Positions 44,863-56,280 of a stretch of 64,000 bases of DNA are shown one piece after another. Made by a program: the position numbers and the translations under genes. Each line of letters starts with the position of its first letter. The first letter of the stretch is position 1. Origin of the DNA: Niebla homalea (lineage: Eukaryota > Ascomycota > Lecanoromycetes > Lecanorales > Ramalinaceae); the NCBI GenBank assembly GCA_019925105.1, contig JAHGAU010000021.1:248001-312000 (forward strand), given 5' to 3'. The notes under the pieces were generated by a model that was given only the letters and a program-made list of their open reading frames with translations, did not search any database and was not told the DNA's origin.

Positions 44863-47448
44863 TCATTGGCCCCTGACCCCCTCCTCCACACTAACGTTCG
44901 CTCGAATACTCCGATAGAACCGTTCGGGCCAGGCCTTCATTTCCTCATCCGTGGGCCACCCTTTTTCCTTGACGTGCTTGAGGATATTCTGCTGCATCCG
45001 GCGGATCAGGTCCATCGATACGGGGACGGTTTCGTGGCCTTGTGCATCGATCCCTAGGCCCCCACCGCCTAAACCGATGTTTCGGTCTGGATAGAGGAAT
45101 TCATCCCTCTCACTTAGTAATTCCTCTACTGTGGGGCGGAGGGTTTGGTCGCGCTGGAGGCAGCGTTTCATCGTTCTGATTAACCCCAGCGGGACAACGT
45201 TGTTGCTCGAGTTAGCCAACGTTGTAGTGGCTGGGAAGTTGATGACGTGCCGCGGGTTAGGGATGGCCATGATGCGCTGCACTTGGTTGGAGATGTGCGC
45301 AAAGGGTGGTTTGCCATACACGATCTGATACAAAATACAGCCCAAACTCCAGACGTCCGAGGCTTTGCCCAACTTCATCATCTTGCCCACCACCTCTGGC
45401 TCCAACCCCTCTCCAGCACCGTGGGAATTGGTATCGATGAGCGCCTCGGGGGACATGTAATTGGGCGTGCCGACATGCTGTTCCCGATGGACATTAACGG
45501 TGTCATCGCCAATGGTGTTGGAGATGCCGAAATCGATGAGTTTGAGCCGGCCATTCAGGACGAGGAAATTGGCGGGTTTGAGGTCGGTGTGGAGGATATT
45601 GAGGGCATGCACGGCGGCGACGCACTCAAGCATCTCTTTCCAGAAATAGCGCGTCCATGTGATGTCGAAGCTTCCTGCACCCTCCTCGGCGGCGTTCAAG
45701 CGCTGATGCAGCACTTTGCCCAGGTCAGACTCGCCAATCTCCATCAAAACGGAGAGCGTGTGTTTCTCCTCGTTGATCTCGTAGTCATACAATTGCACCA
45801 CGCGGTCCACCTTGTCGAGTTTCCGGAGCAGATCGATCTCGCCTTTATATCCCCGGATGGCGAGCTCGTCCTGGTCTTCGAGGGTGACCCGTTTCAGGGC
45901 GAAAATCTTGAAGTTTTCGGCCATAACGCGATAGACCTTGGAGGACCCGCCGCGGCCGACGCAGTCGAGGCGGGTGAACATCTTGCCGTTGACGGACATG
46001 AAGTTGCGCTTCTTCTTGGATTGGGACGCGGATACCGCACCGGCGGGCGCGGTGGCTGTTTCGAGGACCGACATCTTGGGAGGTGGAGGGGCTGGTCTTC
46101 TTGGGGTGTTCTGGCTGATTACGGCGAGTGCTGGGCGAGATGGGGATGTTGTTGCTGGGGTTGGCGCGAGCATCTTGTCGTCTTGGGCGATGCTGAATTT
46201 GTCCTTGAGGCCAAGGGCGACACCGCTATCTTTGTTGCGCTTGAACGTTGGCGGAGGATCATTCTCTTGATCGAAGCGAGATGGTAATGGCGGCATCGGT
46301 GGCAATTTGAAAAATGGTTGGGACTGTTTGTCTGACGAAACCGAGTTTGAGCCCGACTTTGGCTTGGTCTGGACGGTATCGATCAGTGGCTCCTTGGGAG
46401 CCTCACGGTGCTTCTGCTCGGGACTACCAGTGATGACACTAGCTTGACTTTGAAACCGTACATGTGGAGGTCGCTGCTCATTAGCTGTTTTTGTATCTTG
46501 GGGTGGACCTTCTGGTTTGGGCGACGCGTTTCGCAGGATTGAAACAGGGTTTGCGTCCTTTGCCTCACCTTCAGATCGAAGTCCTGGCTCTGAAGGTGGC
46601 GCTTGATCATGATTAGGAGTCTCCTCACTCTGCCTCCTTATCATGCCTCTCCTTGCCGGACCCCTTAAGAACTTCCCCGTGACTTGAACTCTTTTCTGTC
46701 TTGGTCCGGTCTGCGATCCCACCTCATCCGCACCCCTCGTTCGATTGATCGACAAGCTCCCCATCTGGGCCTCTGCATCCTGTAGATGAGAATGCTCCTT
46801 GGAAGCCATAGCTGGCTCAACACGCCCCTGACTTCCCCCCGAAGCCTGATTGGCCTCACCCATACCCAAAGATCCAGAACCAGCACTATTCGACGAGGGC
46901 TGAAACCTCCTCACCCTCGGCGCCGGCGTGATGTAATCCTGCTGCTTTTGCGACCCTTCCGGCGACACCTCTTTCCGTTCGCCCCCGCTGCTCCCCAACG
47001 GGCTCGGCGTAGGCACACTCGTAGCATTTAACCTCACAATCCTGGGACTTCCCATCCTCGACCCTGCTCCTCCTGGACTAGCCGCCACCCTCTCCCTCCA
47101 CCTCCTCCCCAACGCCAGAGGACTCCCCCTCCGCGCCGCGGGAGGCTGGTCCAACCGCATGATCCCCTCCTTCTTCTGTGAAGGGGACGACCCTTCCATT
47201 ACAGACGCTTCATCCCCCAACAACGATTTTACCTCGGCGCTGAATCTCATGGGCGGGACGGGGATCTCGTCGTCGGAGCTGTCGCCCATGGAGAAGGTCC
47301 ATGGTTGTGGTAAAGGTGGGTTGTTCACTGATGAGGAGGCGAGGGGCGCGCCCCGGCGGAGGTTCGGACGCGATGAGGGGCGCCGGACGTCGTTTCTTGA
47401 GAGGTAGGATGCTGCGAAGGGGGTGGGCGAGGCTGCGAGTGCGGCCAT
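44863..47448 (-). CDS. MPS1: Mps1/TTK dual-specificity spindle checkpoint kinase
   Basis: This is a single exon of 861 residues. I chose the ATG at 47448 (MAALAASPTPFAASYLSRND), preceded by CAAC; the open frame upstream starts only with TTG. Residues 1-480 are disordered, basic and Ser/Pro-rich. The kinase domain spans about 488-790: KMFTRLDCVGRGGSSKVYRV (Gly loop), FALKRV (Lys about 519), LNILHTDLKPANFLVL (Asp about 622, with HTD in place of HRD), LIDFGISN (DFG, Asp about 639), GTPNYMSPEAL and KASDVWSLGCILYQIVYGKP. This pattern is typical of Mps1, which phosphorylates kinetochore Knl1 MELT motifs and works in spindle-pole duplication. Conserved in length and motifs; no truncation. Divergent neighbours are distant. 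Confidence 0.93.
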   Translation of the reverse strand: MAALAASPTPFAASYLSRNDVRRPSSRPNLRRGAPLASSSVNNPPLPQPWTFSMGDSSDDEIPVPPMRFSAEVKSLLGDEASVMEGSSPSQKKEGIMRLDQPPAARRGSPLALGRRWRERVAASPGGAGSRMGSPRIVRLNATSVPTPSPLGSSGGERKEVSPEGSQKQQDYITPAPRVRRFQPSSNSAGSGSLGMGEANQASGGSQGRVEPAMASKEHSHLQDAEAQMGSLSINRTRGADEVGSQTGPRQKRVQVTGKFLRGPARRGMIRRQSEETPNHDQAPPSEPGLRSEGEAKDANPVSILRNASPKPEGPPQDTKTANEQRPPHVRFQSQASVITGSPEQKHREAPKEPLIDTVQTKPKSGSNSVSSDKQSQPFFKLPPMPPLPSRFDQENDPPPTFKRNKDSGVALGLKDKFSIAQDDKMLAPTPATTSPSRPALAVISQNTPRRPAPPPPKMSVLETATAPAGAVSASQSKKKRNFMSVNGKMFTRLDCVGRGGSSKVYRVMAENFKIFALKRVTLEDQDELAIRGYKGEIDLLRKLDKVDRVVQLYDYEINEEKHTLSVLMEIGESDLGKVLHQRLNAAEEGAGSFDITWTRYFWKEMLECVAAVHALNILHTDLKPANFLVLNGRLKLIDFGISNTIGDDTVNVHREQHVGTPNYMSPEALIDTNSHGAGEGLEPEVVGKMMKLGKASDVWSLGCILYQIVYGKPPFAHISNQVQRIMAIPNPRHVINFPATTTLANSSNNVVPLGLIRTMKRCLQRDQTLRPTVEELLSERDEFLYPDRNIGLGGGGLGIDAQGHETVPVSMDLIRRMQQNILKHVKEKGWPTDEEMKAWPERFYRSIRANVSVEEGVRGQ

Positions 47449-48101
47449 TGTTGGGTATTCCAATTCATGCACGCGTAGGATATTGCTAGGGCGAAGAGGA
47501 AGGAGCAATCGAGCAAGGTATCATGTCATCGTAAGAGGCGAGGGTCGTCAGCAATTGATGCAATTGATGTGCTGCAATGATGGGATCAGGGGGGGGCTTC
47601 GAAAAAACGTTTGGTCCAGGGTGTTCGGTTACAGACAGTTAGAAGCGCGCCGCTAGCGTAAAATGGTTTTGTTTTCTTTGCGTTGCCGTGGCGATAACCC
47701 TAATTTCCATCCCGTGAACCATGGCTGTTATATCTCACTATTGGTTCCATTCCTACTGTGGACAGTCGTGGTGTTGTGGTGACTTCCTCTTTCTGCCCCC
47801 ATTGAGAGGAGCTGAGCTGGGCTGAGTGGTTCCTGATCACGGATTATAATACTTCAGGCATAATTCTCAATAAAGAATGGTGAGGTGACGAAGCCTTGTG
47901 AGGAAAGGCGTCAAGAGTAGGAAAAGACATCGATTCATCCAGCCTCGCTATTTTGACAATTTGTATGACGATACATCTAAGAAGTTTCGGCCATTAAATG
48001 CTACTTTTTGAGAAAAACCATACAAGACTGTAGAGTCAACTTGGCGATTACAATTGGGTATCATGTGAGGCAGAGTATCGTACAATGGGTTCGTGACTTC
48101 A
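47449..48101. other. intergenic upstream of Mps1
   Basis: About 650 bp holding the Mps1 promoter and leader and the dynein intermediate chain 3' UTR. No coding signal. Confidence 0.55.
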
Positions 48102-50272
48102 TCACCTTCCAGCTTCCAGTCTCGAAATCATCCTCTTCATCCTACTCCACTCATCGTTCTTTACGCTTTCTCCTGCCAAGTCACTGCCCACTTCAAAGAC
48201 TGTCACAATACCAGCTGCGCCTCCGACTGCCATTCTCTTCCCTTCTTTCTCCTCCCATACGACCTTGTTGAGACTTTTCGCTGTGTAGGCGCCATGCAAG
48301 TTGCGGTCAACCTGAGGAGTACTTTTCGCAACAGGCACCTCCGTGTCAATGGTCAAGTCCCATATTTCCACATTGCCGCCACCGTCAACGAGCGAAAAGA
48401 CTCCGGGCTTGTGCGGTGACCAACGAGCATCATATACAACATCTTCTCGAGAAAGGTCCACCAAGGGTTCAACAATCTGCTCCTGATTCGCGACAGGTTG
48501 GCCATAGGCGGAGCTCGATGGAGCCGCAACAGTCGTTGATGATGCAGGTCGGGTCTTCCACAGTTTGACCGACCAGTCCAGTCCACTCGATAGCATCAAG
48601 TCGCCCAGGTCGACAGGTCCGCGCGCTGGATGGAAGTCGAGGCTCATGACTGGTGCGGCGTGCGCTCGGTATCTTAGACGCATGTCCACACCAGCTTTTG
48701 CACCGGCACGATCATATCGGTGGCAGGGGTAGATGGTTCCTTCTTCAGTCCCCACCACGAATGAGGTAGGGTCGGAGATGGGGAAGGACATGCATGTTGG
48801 GCTGAGATCCTCTGTTCTGCTGGGTGGTGGCGTGATAAGTTCAAGATACTCCTGGGGCAAGGTAAGCATGTCGGTCGTCCATCCGCAGACAACCCCATCA
48901 GTAGAACATGAGATGATATTGTTGGCATTCTGGGTGCCGACGAGTGATATGGAGTATATTGGGTGAGTGTGGCCTCCTGTTGAGGCGCCGGTGAGGGGAG
49001 TCTTCTGCACTGGGAGGGGCGTCCTTGATCTTGTGTCCCAGAGCAGCACTTGACCGCTATATGAACCACCAATGACAAGTGAAGGGTGGAAGGGGGAGAA
49101 CTTTGCGGTAAGAATGTCGGATGTGCTGTGGAAGGAGTATTCGGGTCGAGAATGTAAGTGCATGTTCCATACTTGCACTAGACCTGAGGGATCTTGGGGC
49201 GCAGATGGGTTTTTGGTGTAGGCGGCAAGGAGGAGCTCTGGGAACTTCAGGAGATAAGCATGCGGTGGTTTGAAGTTCCAGTGGGAACAGGTACCTTTGG
49301 AGAAAAGCCTATGTCACTGATCATACGTTTCTTACTCCATCTTTCGTCCCAAAATTGCGCTGTCTGTTTTATCCTCCTGCCTTTCTTTCCTCTCGAGCTG
49401 GCATACCCTTCATCTTCATCTTCGTCCAGTCCCTCCACGCCATCCAGTGCATAATCAGCAAGCACATCATAATCTTGGTCCAAAGCCTTCTCAATAACTT
49501 TACTCGACCTCTCAACGAAGTCAAGGAAGTCGTCAGAAGACGTCACTGCATTCAACTCATCATTGGTGAGACTTCTGGCTGGGAACTTTGAGGGTGCCGC
49601 TGGGGTTTGCCCATCCAAGCTCAAGTCCTTCGCTGCTTTCAATTCTTCCTCTATCTCCCTACGAAGGTTCTGTCGTAACTCTTCATCCTTCTCTTTTTGT
49701 CTTCTGCTATGCCTCTTAGAAGCCTGGGTCGATCTTGAGGGCGACGCTTCAATGCCAGAGTCTGATCTGCTACCGCTGGATCTTCGCCTGCTATGCGGGC
49801 TCCACTCCTCTGCGGTCTGCACAGCTTTGCTGTATGTGACATGTTCCACCTTTGGCTTTTGAGGCTGCGTGAGCGGAGCACCGATCGCTTGACCCCCTTC
49901 AGAAGTATCTGTCTGCGTTGACGAGGTCACATAAGTCGCAGGTCCAGAAGCACCCTGAGCCTGCCCATAGGTCTCAGTCCCAACTTGCACGGCACTCAAG
50001 GTCGAACTTGGGCGGCTCTTCTTCCCTGCTGGAGAAGCAGTTCCCGATCCAGGCCCCCTTGAGCCGCCCCTCTCCCCCACTAGATTGTCTATGAAGCTGT
50101 CAAGGTCCCGCCGGTCTGTGGACCTTCCGGGCGTTGGGCTTCTGAGGGTGGATCCATCGTCTAGGAGCGACTCCCGCCTACCTTCCTTTTGTCTCTGCTC
50201 CCTCTCCTCTCTCTGACGTCTAAGCTCAGCTAGTTTGGCCTTTTTGGCGAGGATCTCTTCTTTGCGCTGCAT
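48102..50272 (-). CDS. Cytoplasmic dynein intermediate chain
   Basis: The coding model is complement(join(48102..49244,49295..50272)), giving 706 residues. The ATG at 50272 starts the coiled N-terminus MQRKEEILAKKAKLAELRRQ, which in the family binds dynactin p150. A TQT-type LC8-binding motif (TSSTQTDTSE) and HVTYSKAVQTAEE follow. Next is a basic coiled region and DDFLDFVERSSKVIEKALDQ. The intron (50 nt, GTACCT to CTGAAG) joins SDIGFSPK/FPELLLAAYT. Exon 2 gives the WD40 propeller: GLVQVWNMHLHSRPEY, GQVLLWDTRSRTPL, DLMLSSGLDWSVKLWKTRP and GNVEIWDLTIDTEVPV. The protein links the dynein heavy chain to dynactin and light chains and serves nuclear migration and transport in hyphae. It ends at MKRMISRLEAGR. 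Confidence 0.94.
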
Positions 50273-50693
50273 CGCTCTATCAGTGTGAGATCAACGTCAC
50301 CGTCCTTTGTGATTCATTTTGTTTTGTAAGAGGGTGATGTTCGGTGAAAGACCGTCGAGAGAATACTATTGGTAAAGCAATATCCTATCAAGTCAGTCTC
50401 CCACGGCGACCCAGAGGACTTCACTGAGCGCGGCTAGTGACCGCTGTGCAAGTAGATATTGCAAACCACGTTGTCGCGCACCCGTGTTTGCATTCTCTCT
50501 AGCGCTTCCGCTCGGAAATCTACGTAAAAAAAGCCTTGAAGCTCAACGGCGGGAACATCAAAGCTTCATTCCTCCACCTATGTGAGACAGAATACTGAGC
50601 TTGGTTTTCACGAAAGTCTAGCTAGGCCCAGTGCTTCTTCCAATCTTCTATCGAACAAAGTAATACCACGGCCTGACCCCTCATAGGCCGTCA
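50273..50693. promoter_or_regulatory. bidirectional promoter region, dynein IC and ATP synthase e
   Basis: 421 bp separate the start codons of two divergent housekeeping genes. No clear TATA box is seen. Two CTAGCTAGG-like stretches lie near 50615-50625. The region probably serves both genes. Confidence 0.55.
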
Positions 50694-51242
50694 ATGGCTT
50701 CAGCCGGAGTCAACGTACGCTTTCCGCCGCTCAAATCTCTCCTGCCTCCAATTGAGCAACCTGTTCTACTCCTTAAGCTGCCTTAATGGACATTGAAAGG
50801 CTGATCACTTGATATATGCAGGTCTTTCGGTACAGCGCCCTCTTCTGCGGCGTCGGCTACGGAATTTACCATCAATCCACCATCAACACAGCGCAAAAAC
50901 ACCACAAACAAATAGCCGAGATCAAGCACCAGGAAAGCCTGTTTGAAAATGCGAAGTCAGAATGGGCGAGGAGAACGGCACCGAAGAGTTCGGGCGGTGA
51001 TGGTATGTGCGGACACTTTTTATGTTGAGATCGCATGCGGCAAGCGGGAAAAGCTCCATTTCACTGAAGGGTGGATCGCCATTGAGCTGATCATTGTCCT
51101 CGAGGAGGAGCGGTATATGCATCGTTAATAGAAGTCTGGGCAGCTGACATGGCTGCTTCACGTAGTGATATCAGATCCCAACGACCCGAAATTCGACCTC
51201 GAAAAGTATCTTACGAGCAATATGGGGGAGGGCGCAAACTGA
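50694..51242 (+). CDS. ATP synthase subunit e, mitochondrial
   Basis: The coding model is join(50694..50714,50822..51002,51166..51242), giving 92 residues. Exon 1 encodes MASAGVN only. Exon 2 gives VFRYSALFCGVGYGIYHQST, with the GxxxG motif (GVGYG) that drives dimer contacts of subunits e and g, then the HHKQIAEIKHQESLFENAKS coiled region. Exon 3 gives VISDPNDPKFDLEKYLTSNM and GEGAN. The layout and size fit fungal Atp21/Tim11. It is a small inner-membrane protein of the F1Fo peripheral stalk needed for dimer formation and cristae shape. Introns are 107 and 163 nt; the second is long for the window. Frames are phase 0 and phase 1. Confidence 0.93.
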
Positions 51243-51541
51243 ACTTCTCGATCGGATCTGCTTGATTTGGAAACGGAATGCTCGAAAAATTATCGCGCGC
51301 CATACCTGGATGTACATAGATAGACGGTGGTAGAGACAGGTTGTACCAATACACTGCCAAATCAAAAGCTCAGATGAATACTTTAGGACTCGGGAGAGGA
51401 TATCGGACGATCCTGATAATTGAGGCTAGGGACTATCCGTGCTGCACGCCCCATGAGCGTAGAATCCCGCTCTCTTGGAAAACCCTTTGAATGCCCGCCA
51501 CCTCTGGGTCCTGTCTTCCACGCAGCCAATCTTTCCTTCCT

Positions 51542-52249
51542 TCAATCGAGCTGCTCCTCCTGCTCGCTTCCCTCCAAGCCCTTTGGCAGCACCTTCAACT
51601 CTGTAACCCTCAGGATAGTATACCTCAGCTTACTCTTCACTTTCTTCACCTTCCGATTCCTCCGTTTCGTTTTCTCAATCACCCGCATCGGCTCGCTCTC
51701 CACATTCACCACCAGCGCCTTACACCTGAAGAATTGATCATCAATCCAAGGATCGCCCCTGAATGTGAACTCCCTTGAACCGAGCATGCTTGCTCGGTTC
51801 AGTCGTAGAACAGTTCCGGGGGACGCATTTGGCATGCGGAATGGTAGGCGTAACATGTCTCCCTCGGTCAGTAGGTACGGTCGGGCATGGATGTGGGCAT
51901 TGATATAATGGGGCGGTTGAGCGGCTAAATTGGTGAGAAGGTCAAGTGACGAGGACAGGGGGTTGGTTGGTGGTGGTAGGGGGGAGCTGCGAGATAGTTG
52001 AGGATGACGGTGGCGCTTGTCACGGGCGGAGGACGGTGATAGCGGAGGCTCATCTGGAGCAATAGGATATTTTTGAGTCTGTGTTGGTCGAGTTGAGCTG
52101 TATGCGTTCGGTGGCGGCGCTGGATCGGTTGTGGTGGTGGTAGTAGTAATGGTTGAGAGATGCTGGCGCAGTGGGAGGAGGAAGGTTGGAGGCAATAGAT
52201 CAGGAACAGGAGAAGTCCTTCGCAAAGCTCTTACGACATACCGAGACAT
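51542..52249 (-). CDS. Mitochondrial large ribosomal subunit protein bL21m (MRPL49)
   Basis: This is a single exon of 235 residues. I start at the ATG at 52249 (MSRYVVRALRRTSPVPDLLP), whose basic, Ser/Arg-rich N-terminus looks like a mitochondrial presequence. The frame runs 47 codons further upstream to another start codon, but that stretch has no conserved sequence. The L21 domain is in the C-terminal half: PHYINAHIHARPYLLTEGDM, LRLPFRMPNASPGTVLRLNR, FRGDPWIDDQFFRCKALVVN and then the basic RNA-binding stretch KTKRRNRKVKKVKSKLRYTI ending in TELKV. The middle is Thr/Pro/Ser-rich, with six or more Thr in a row. It belongs to the mitoribosome large subunit, near the exit side of 21S rRNA. It is the last intact gene before the AT-rich block. 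Confidence 0.93.
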   Translation of the reverse strand: MSRYVVRALRRTSPVPDLLPPTFLLPLRQHLSTITTTTTTTDPAPPPNAYSSTRPTQTQKYPIAPDEPPLSPSSARDKRHRHPQLSRSSPLPPPTNPLSSSLDLLTNLAAQPPHYINAHIHARPYLLTEGDMLRLPFRMPNASPGTVLRLNRASMLGSREFTFRGDPWIDDQFFRCKALVVNVESEPMRVIEKTKRRNRKVKKVKSKLRYTILRVTELKVLPKGLEGSEQEEQLD

Positions 52250-52420
52250 TTCAATTATGGAATGGCTGTATAAAATTTCGTTGGGTACAGTAGTAAGGTC
52301 CAGTACGAAACTCAAGGATCTATCATCATGAAAGGCACCAAAAACTCGTAGGGCTGAATTGCGGTCAATCTTCCTCCACCCCCCCAACATTTAGCGCTAT
52401 CTGCAGATGGGGAGGACACA

Positions 52421-52496
52421 GGTCGGCTGACCAATGCTAAAGGTCGGCCGACCATTCCGAGTGCCAAGAAATTTTAGGTAAACCTCGGCCGACCAT
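52421..52496. repeat. three near-palindromic GGTCGGC(C/T)GACCA repeats
   Basis: Copies lie at about 52421-52433, 52442-52454 and 52485-52496. The middle one contains the perfect palindrome GGTCGGCCGACC. They sit in the last GC-balanced bases before the AT-rich block, just upstream of bL21m on its 5' side. They could be a binding-site cluster or the end of a transposon. Confidence 0.75.
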
Positions 52497-52717
52497 TAAG
52501 AATACGGGTCTTACCTATTTAAGTCTAACTTCTATAATTTATTAATATTCACGGAAATTTTTTAAAAATAAAGTTCTTTTTAATTATATATAATTTATAA
52601 ATTATTTAATATTCCCTTTTTTATTAATAAATTAAGAATTAAATATTAAAAAAGAAAACTTAATTTTTCTATTTAATTTTTTATTAATAAATACTTAATA
52701 TTCTATCGATTAATTAT

Positions 52718-53665
52718 TGTCAGGTACTGAGAGTACTGAGGTAAAAATGTGGGTATAATATATATGATAAATAGCTATCTAGCTATGAAGGTACGCAATA
52801 TAAGTATACGCGTTAAGCTATTATACCCTTTTAATGCTAATGCCCGATAAGCTCTTAATATACGTATATTATATATAATAAATACACTATAAAAAGAAAG
52901 ACCGTAACGCCCTTATTACGACGGTAAGGTAGAAGTCCTTATTATAAAAAGCGGCTCCAGGGCCGGGGATTAAGTATATCTTAGCTTAAATATACTAAAG
53001 AAGTAAAAAGAAGTAATAATGGTTAAGCATTAAGGCCTATTATTAAAGGAAAATTAAAAAATTGAAAAACCGTAAGCCGGGCAGTTATCGCGATCTTACC
53101 CGGGAAATAATCGTGGATTTAAGTAATTTATAAATAAGCTAAATCGCTTAAATCCGTGATATCCGTGGATTAACCGAGTCGAATCTCACTTAACTTGAAG
53201 CCGTACGGAGTGGGTAACTTTAAACCGTACGGACCAGGTAATCGATAACTATAGGTAATCCTTATAAATATAATAAGGCTTTAACTATTATTTAACTAAT
53301 CTATATATACCTTTATTAAAGGAATACTTATTTATATTCCCTACTTTTAAGTTTTTCGTTTAATCCTTATTATAAGCTTATGGATCTCTTTACCATTTTC
53401 TTCAATAATATTTTAAAATTTATCTATAATAATTATAAATGGTTTAATTAAAGGCTTTTATTTATATTTAACTAATAATTCTTTTTTATGCGATAGCTTT
53501 TTGTAATGGGTACAGAGCATGTAATGGACAAAGTGGTAAAGTGATTAATATATGAATGAATAATCGTTTATCCTAAAGGGATAAACTACTAACTATATAC
53601 GTATCCTATCCATAGGATAATATCCTATTACTATATATATACTTATAATAGGATCTTTTTAATAA
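52718..53665 (+). repeat. LTR-like direct repeat, copy 1
   Basis: It starts TGTCAGGTACTG and shares colinear blocks with copy 2 at 56889: GTGGGTATAATATATATGAT then AGCTATCTAGCTATGAAGGT; later ATTGAAAAACCG, then TAAGCCGGGCAGTTATCG and ACCCGGGAAATAATCG (about 53055-53115); and, about 0.8 kb in, a GTGATTAATATATGAATGAA block (about 53540). Differences are mostly C/T and G/A, as RIP would leave. The right end is uncertain. Orientation is arbitrary. Confidence 0.6.
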
Positions 53666-53874
53666 TAATAAAAGTATTCGTTTTTATATTTATTTCTGTT
53701 TTAAAATCGTAATATTCTGGTTAATAATATTTAATTAATTTAATTAACGCTTATTTAATAAAGGGCAAAATACGTTAATCTATTCAAATAACGTAAAGTA
53801 CGGACGTTATTAGGAAAGGATACTATATTAAAACGTTAAAAATATAGATCGTTTATAATTATTAATAAAATCTT

Positions 53875-54412
53875 GATCTGCAAATTTGTGAACCAGCATA
53901 TAAGCACTCCGAGTATAAGCGAGTAAATTAAGCAGGTTAAGCTTATATCCCCTTTTACTAAGCCTTTAAGCGCTCGTGAATATCCGGCTTGCTCGTAAGT
54001 TTCTTGGATTCTCGTGAGTTTTACTTTTTTTTTTAACTTAACGTTTTTTTAATTAAATTACCCCCTTTAATTACCCCCCCCCTTAAGGATAAATTACTAG
54101 CTACCAGGGTAACTTTTAGTTAAAAAACTTAAATCTATAATTAATTTTAAAAAACGTTGAATATTACGGCTTATAGGGGGGGTAACGGTAATACCCGCTA
54201 TTAAGAAAGCTTAAATAAAAAAATTTATAAGAAATAAAAATTATTATTTTACCGTTTTAAACATTTTTATTTTTAACTTTTTTTTACCCGTTTAAAACTG
54301 CTTAAAGCGCTTATAAGTTTCCCTGGATGCTCGTAAGTAACTTACGAGCGGTCTGAGTGAATAAATCCATTTTTTTTATTCACTCGCTCCGAGCAGGTCG
54401 CAGATTTGCTGA
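53875..54412. repeat. possible inverted-repeat element (~540 bp)
   Basis: The left end GATCTGCAAATTTGTGAACC and the reverse complement of the right end, CATCAGCAAATCTGCGACCT, align over about 25 bp with mainly C/T changes. The interior has related GCTCGTAAGTTTCTTGGA and TGGATGCTCGTAAGTAAC segments and palindromic ACTTACGAGC. It may be a degraded MITE. A target-site duplication is not clear. Confidence 0.4.
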
Positions 54413-56280
54413 TGTTAATAGTATTTTAATTATAAAAGTATCCGTTATATATTATTTTTTAATTTATAATTAACTTATTATATTAAGTATTAAGTACTTA
54501 ATCCTCTACCCTTTTATATAATCCGTTTATTTAATAAACGTTCGATTTCGTATTTATTTAGGTCCTTATTGTCCTTATACGTAAATACCAGCGGTAAATA
54601 TACTAACCGAAATCTATTAAAAGGATCCGTATTTAGAACGGGATATAATTTTAATTAAGTAATCGTAAAAATAGGGTAAATCTTTTAATATTATAATATA
54701 TTTAATTTATATATAAGCCGGTTAACGCATTTAAGGACCTTAAATAGCCCAATATATTATTATCTATACTTCGGATTACCCTTATCCGAAAAAATGATAT
54801 ATCCTTTATATAATCGGAATAATATATAGTTATTTTTATGTAAATATATTAATATATATATACAATTATAATAATATTTATTTATTATTTACGTAAATAT
54901 AATTATATTTATTATGGTAATACGGGATATTAAATAAAAATATAAGGGTAATATTATATTTATTAAATCCAGTATTTTTATTGGGATAAATCCGTATAAT
55001 ACTTTATTCGGTATTTACGTAGTTATTAATGATATTAAATTATTTAAGATTAATTAAATAATAAATAATGTTTATAACTATTTAAACGGGTTATTTATCG
55101 TATAAATTATAAAGTAAAGTATAATTTCCATTATTTAATTTATTCTTTTATTTATACCGTCCGTTTATAAGTAATATACCGTAAAGTATAATAAATCGAC
55201 GTTAAAGCGTTTAAAAAGAGATTTCTAAAGATTTAATAGGTATTTCTTGTCCCTATTGGAAAATATAACTTTAAGTAAATTTTAATTAACGATCTTTAAG
55301 CGTTTAATTAAGACGTCCGTTTAATTAAACGCTTAAAACGTTAATCTTTTTAATATAATAATAATATGCTTAATAAATTTATCCGTAATAAATAATATAA
55401 TATCTTATCCTTTAATATTAATAAGTAATATTATAATAAAGTTGATTATAAACGTATAAAATAAATAAAAAATAACGTAAATTAATTATAAGTTCCCGTA
55501 TAATTTATAACGCTTTATTTAATAAGTTAAATAAACGGGATAATACCGGATATATAATTTAAGGTAATAATTTAATCGGTAAATATATTAAGACGTTAAA
55601 ATGATTTCGAAATATTATTAATAACTTGGATATATTACTTTATATATAGAGTTAAAAATATCCTTAATTACGGACGTTAATACGTATAAATATTATAAGC
55701 CGGATAACTTATTTATATAATAGATTAAGTTATTTTTTTATTTATTTATTATTTTAAAACGCTTAATTATAAGTTAATCGTTTATTCTTAAGATAGGTAA
55801 TTATTATAAATTATTATTTCTTGGGATAAATGATTTTTATATTAATATTTATTTTAATAAAATTAATAATTATTCCGGGATATTATCCTTTAATATTAAA
55901 ATAAATGATTTTAATAATAAAATAAATAATTATTATAAAATATCGTTTTATTTTAATAAAATAATTAATTATAATAAAAATTTTAATAAGATTCAGATTA
56001 TTCTTATTTCTTTAATTATATATATAAATAAATTTATCGGAGTTTTAAGTAAATATAGCTTATTTCCCCGGATAAACGGTAATTTAATACCGTCCTTAAT
56101 AAGTAAATTATTATTATTCTTTAATTATTTATTTATTTATTTTTAAAACTTATCCTTTTAATAATTTTTTAAAACTTTTTTAAGGAACGGCAATAATATC
56201 TTAGTTATATTTATTAAAAATAACATATTAATATATAATTTATTTAGCTTATAATAATCGTCCGTATTATTATTATTTAA

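Noticed and set aside
45247..46287. 346-codon plus-strand frame opposite the Mps1 kinase
   Set aside because: It is antisense to the conserved kinase domain, has no domain of its own, and its composition mirrors the real gene.
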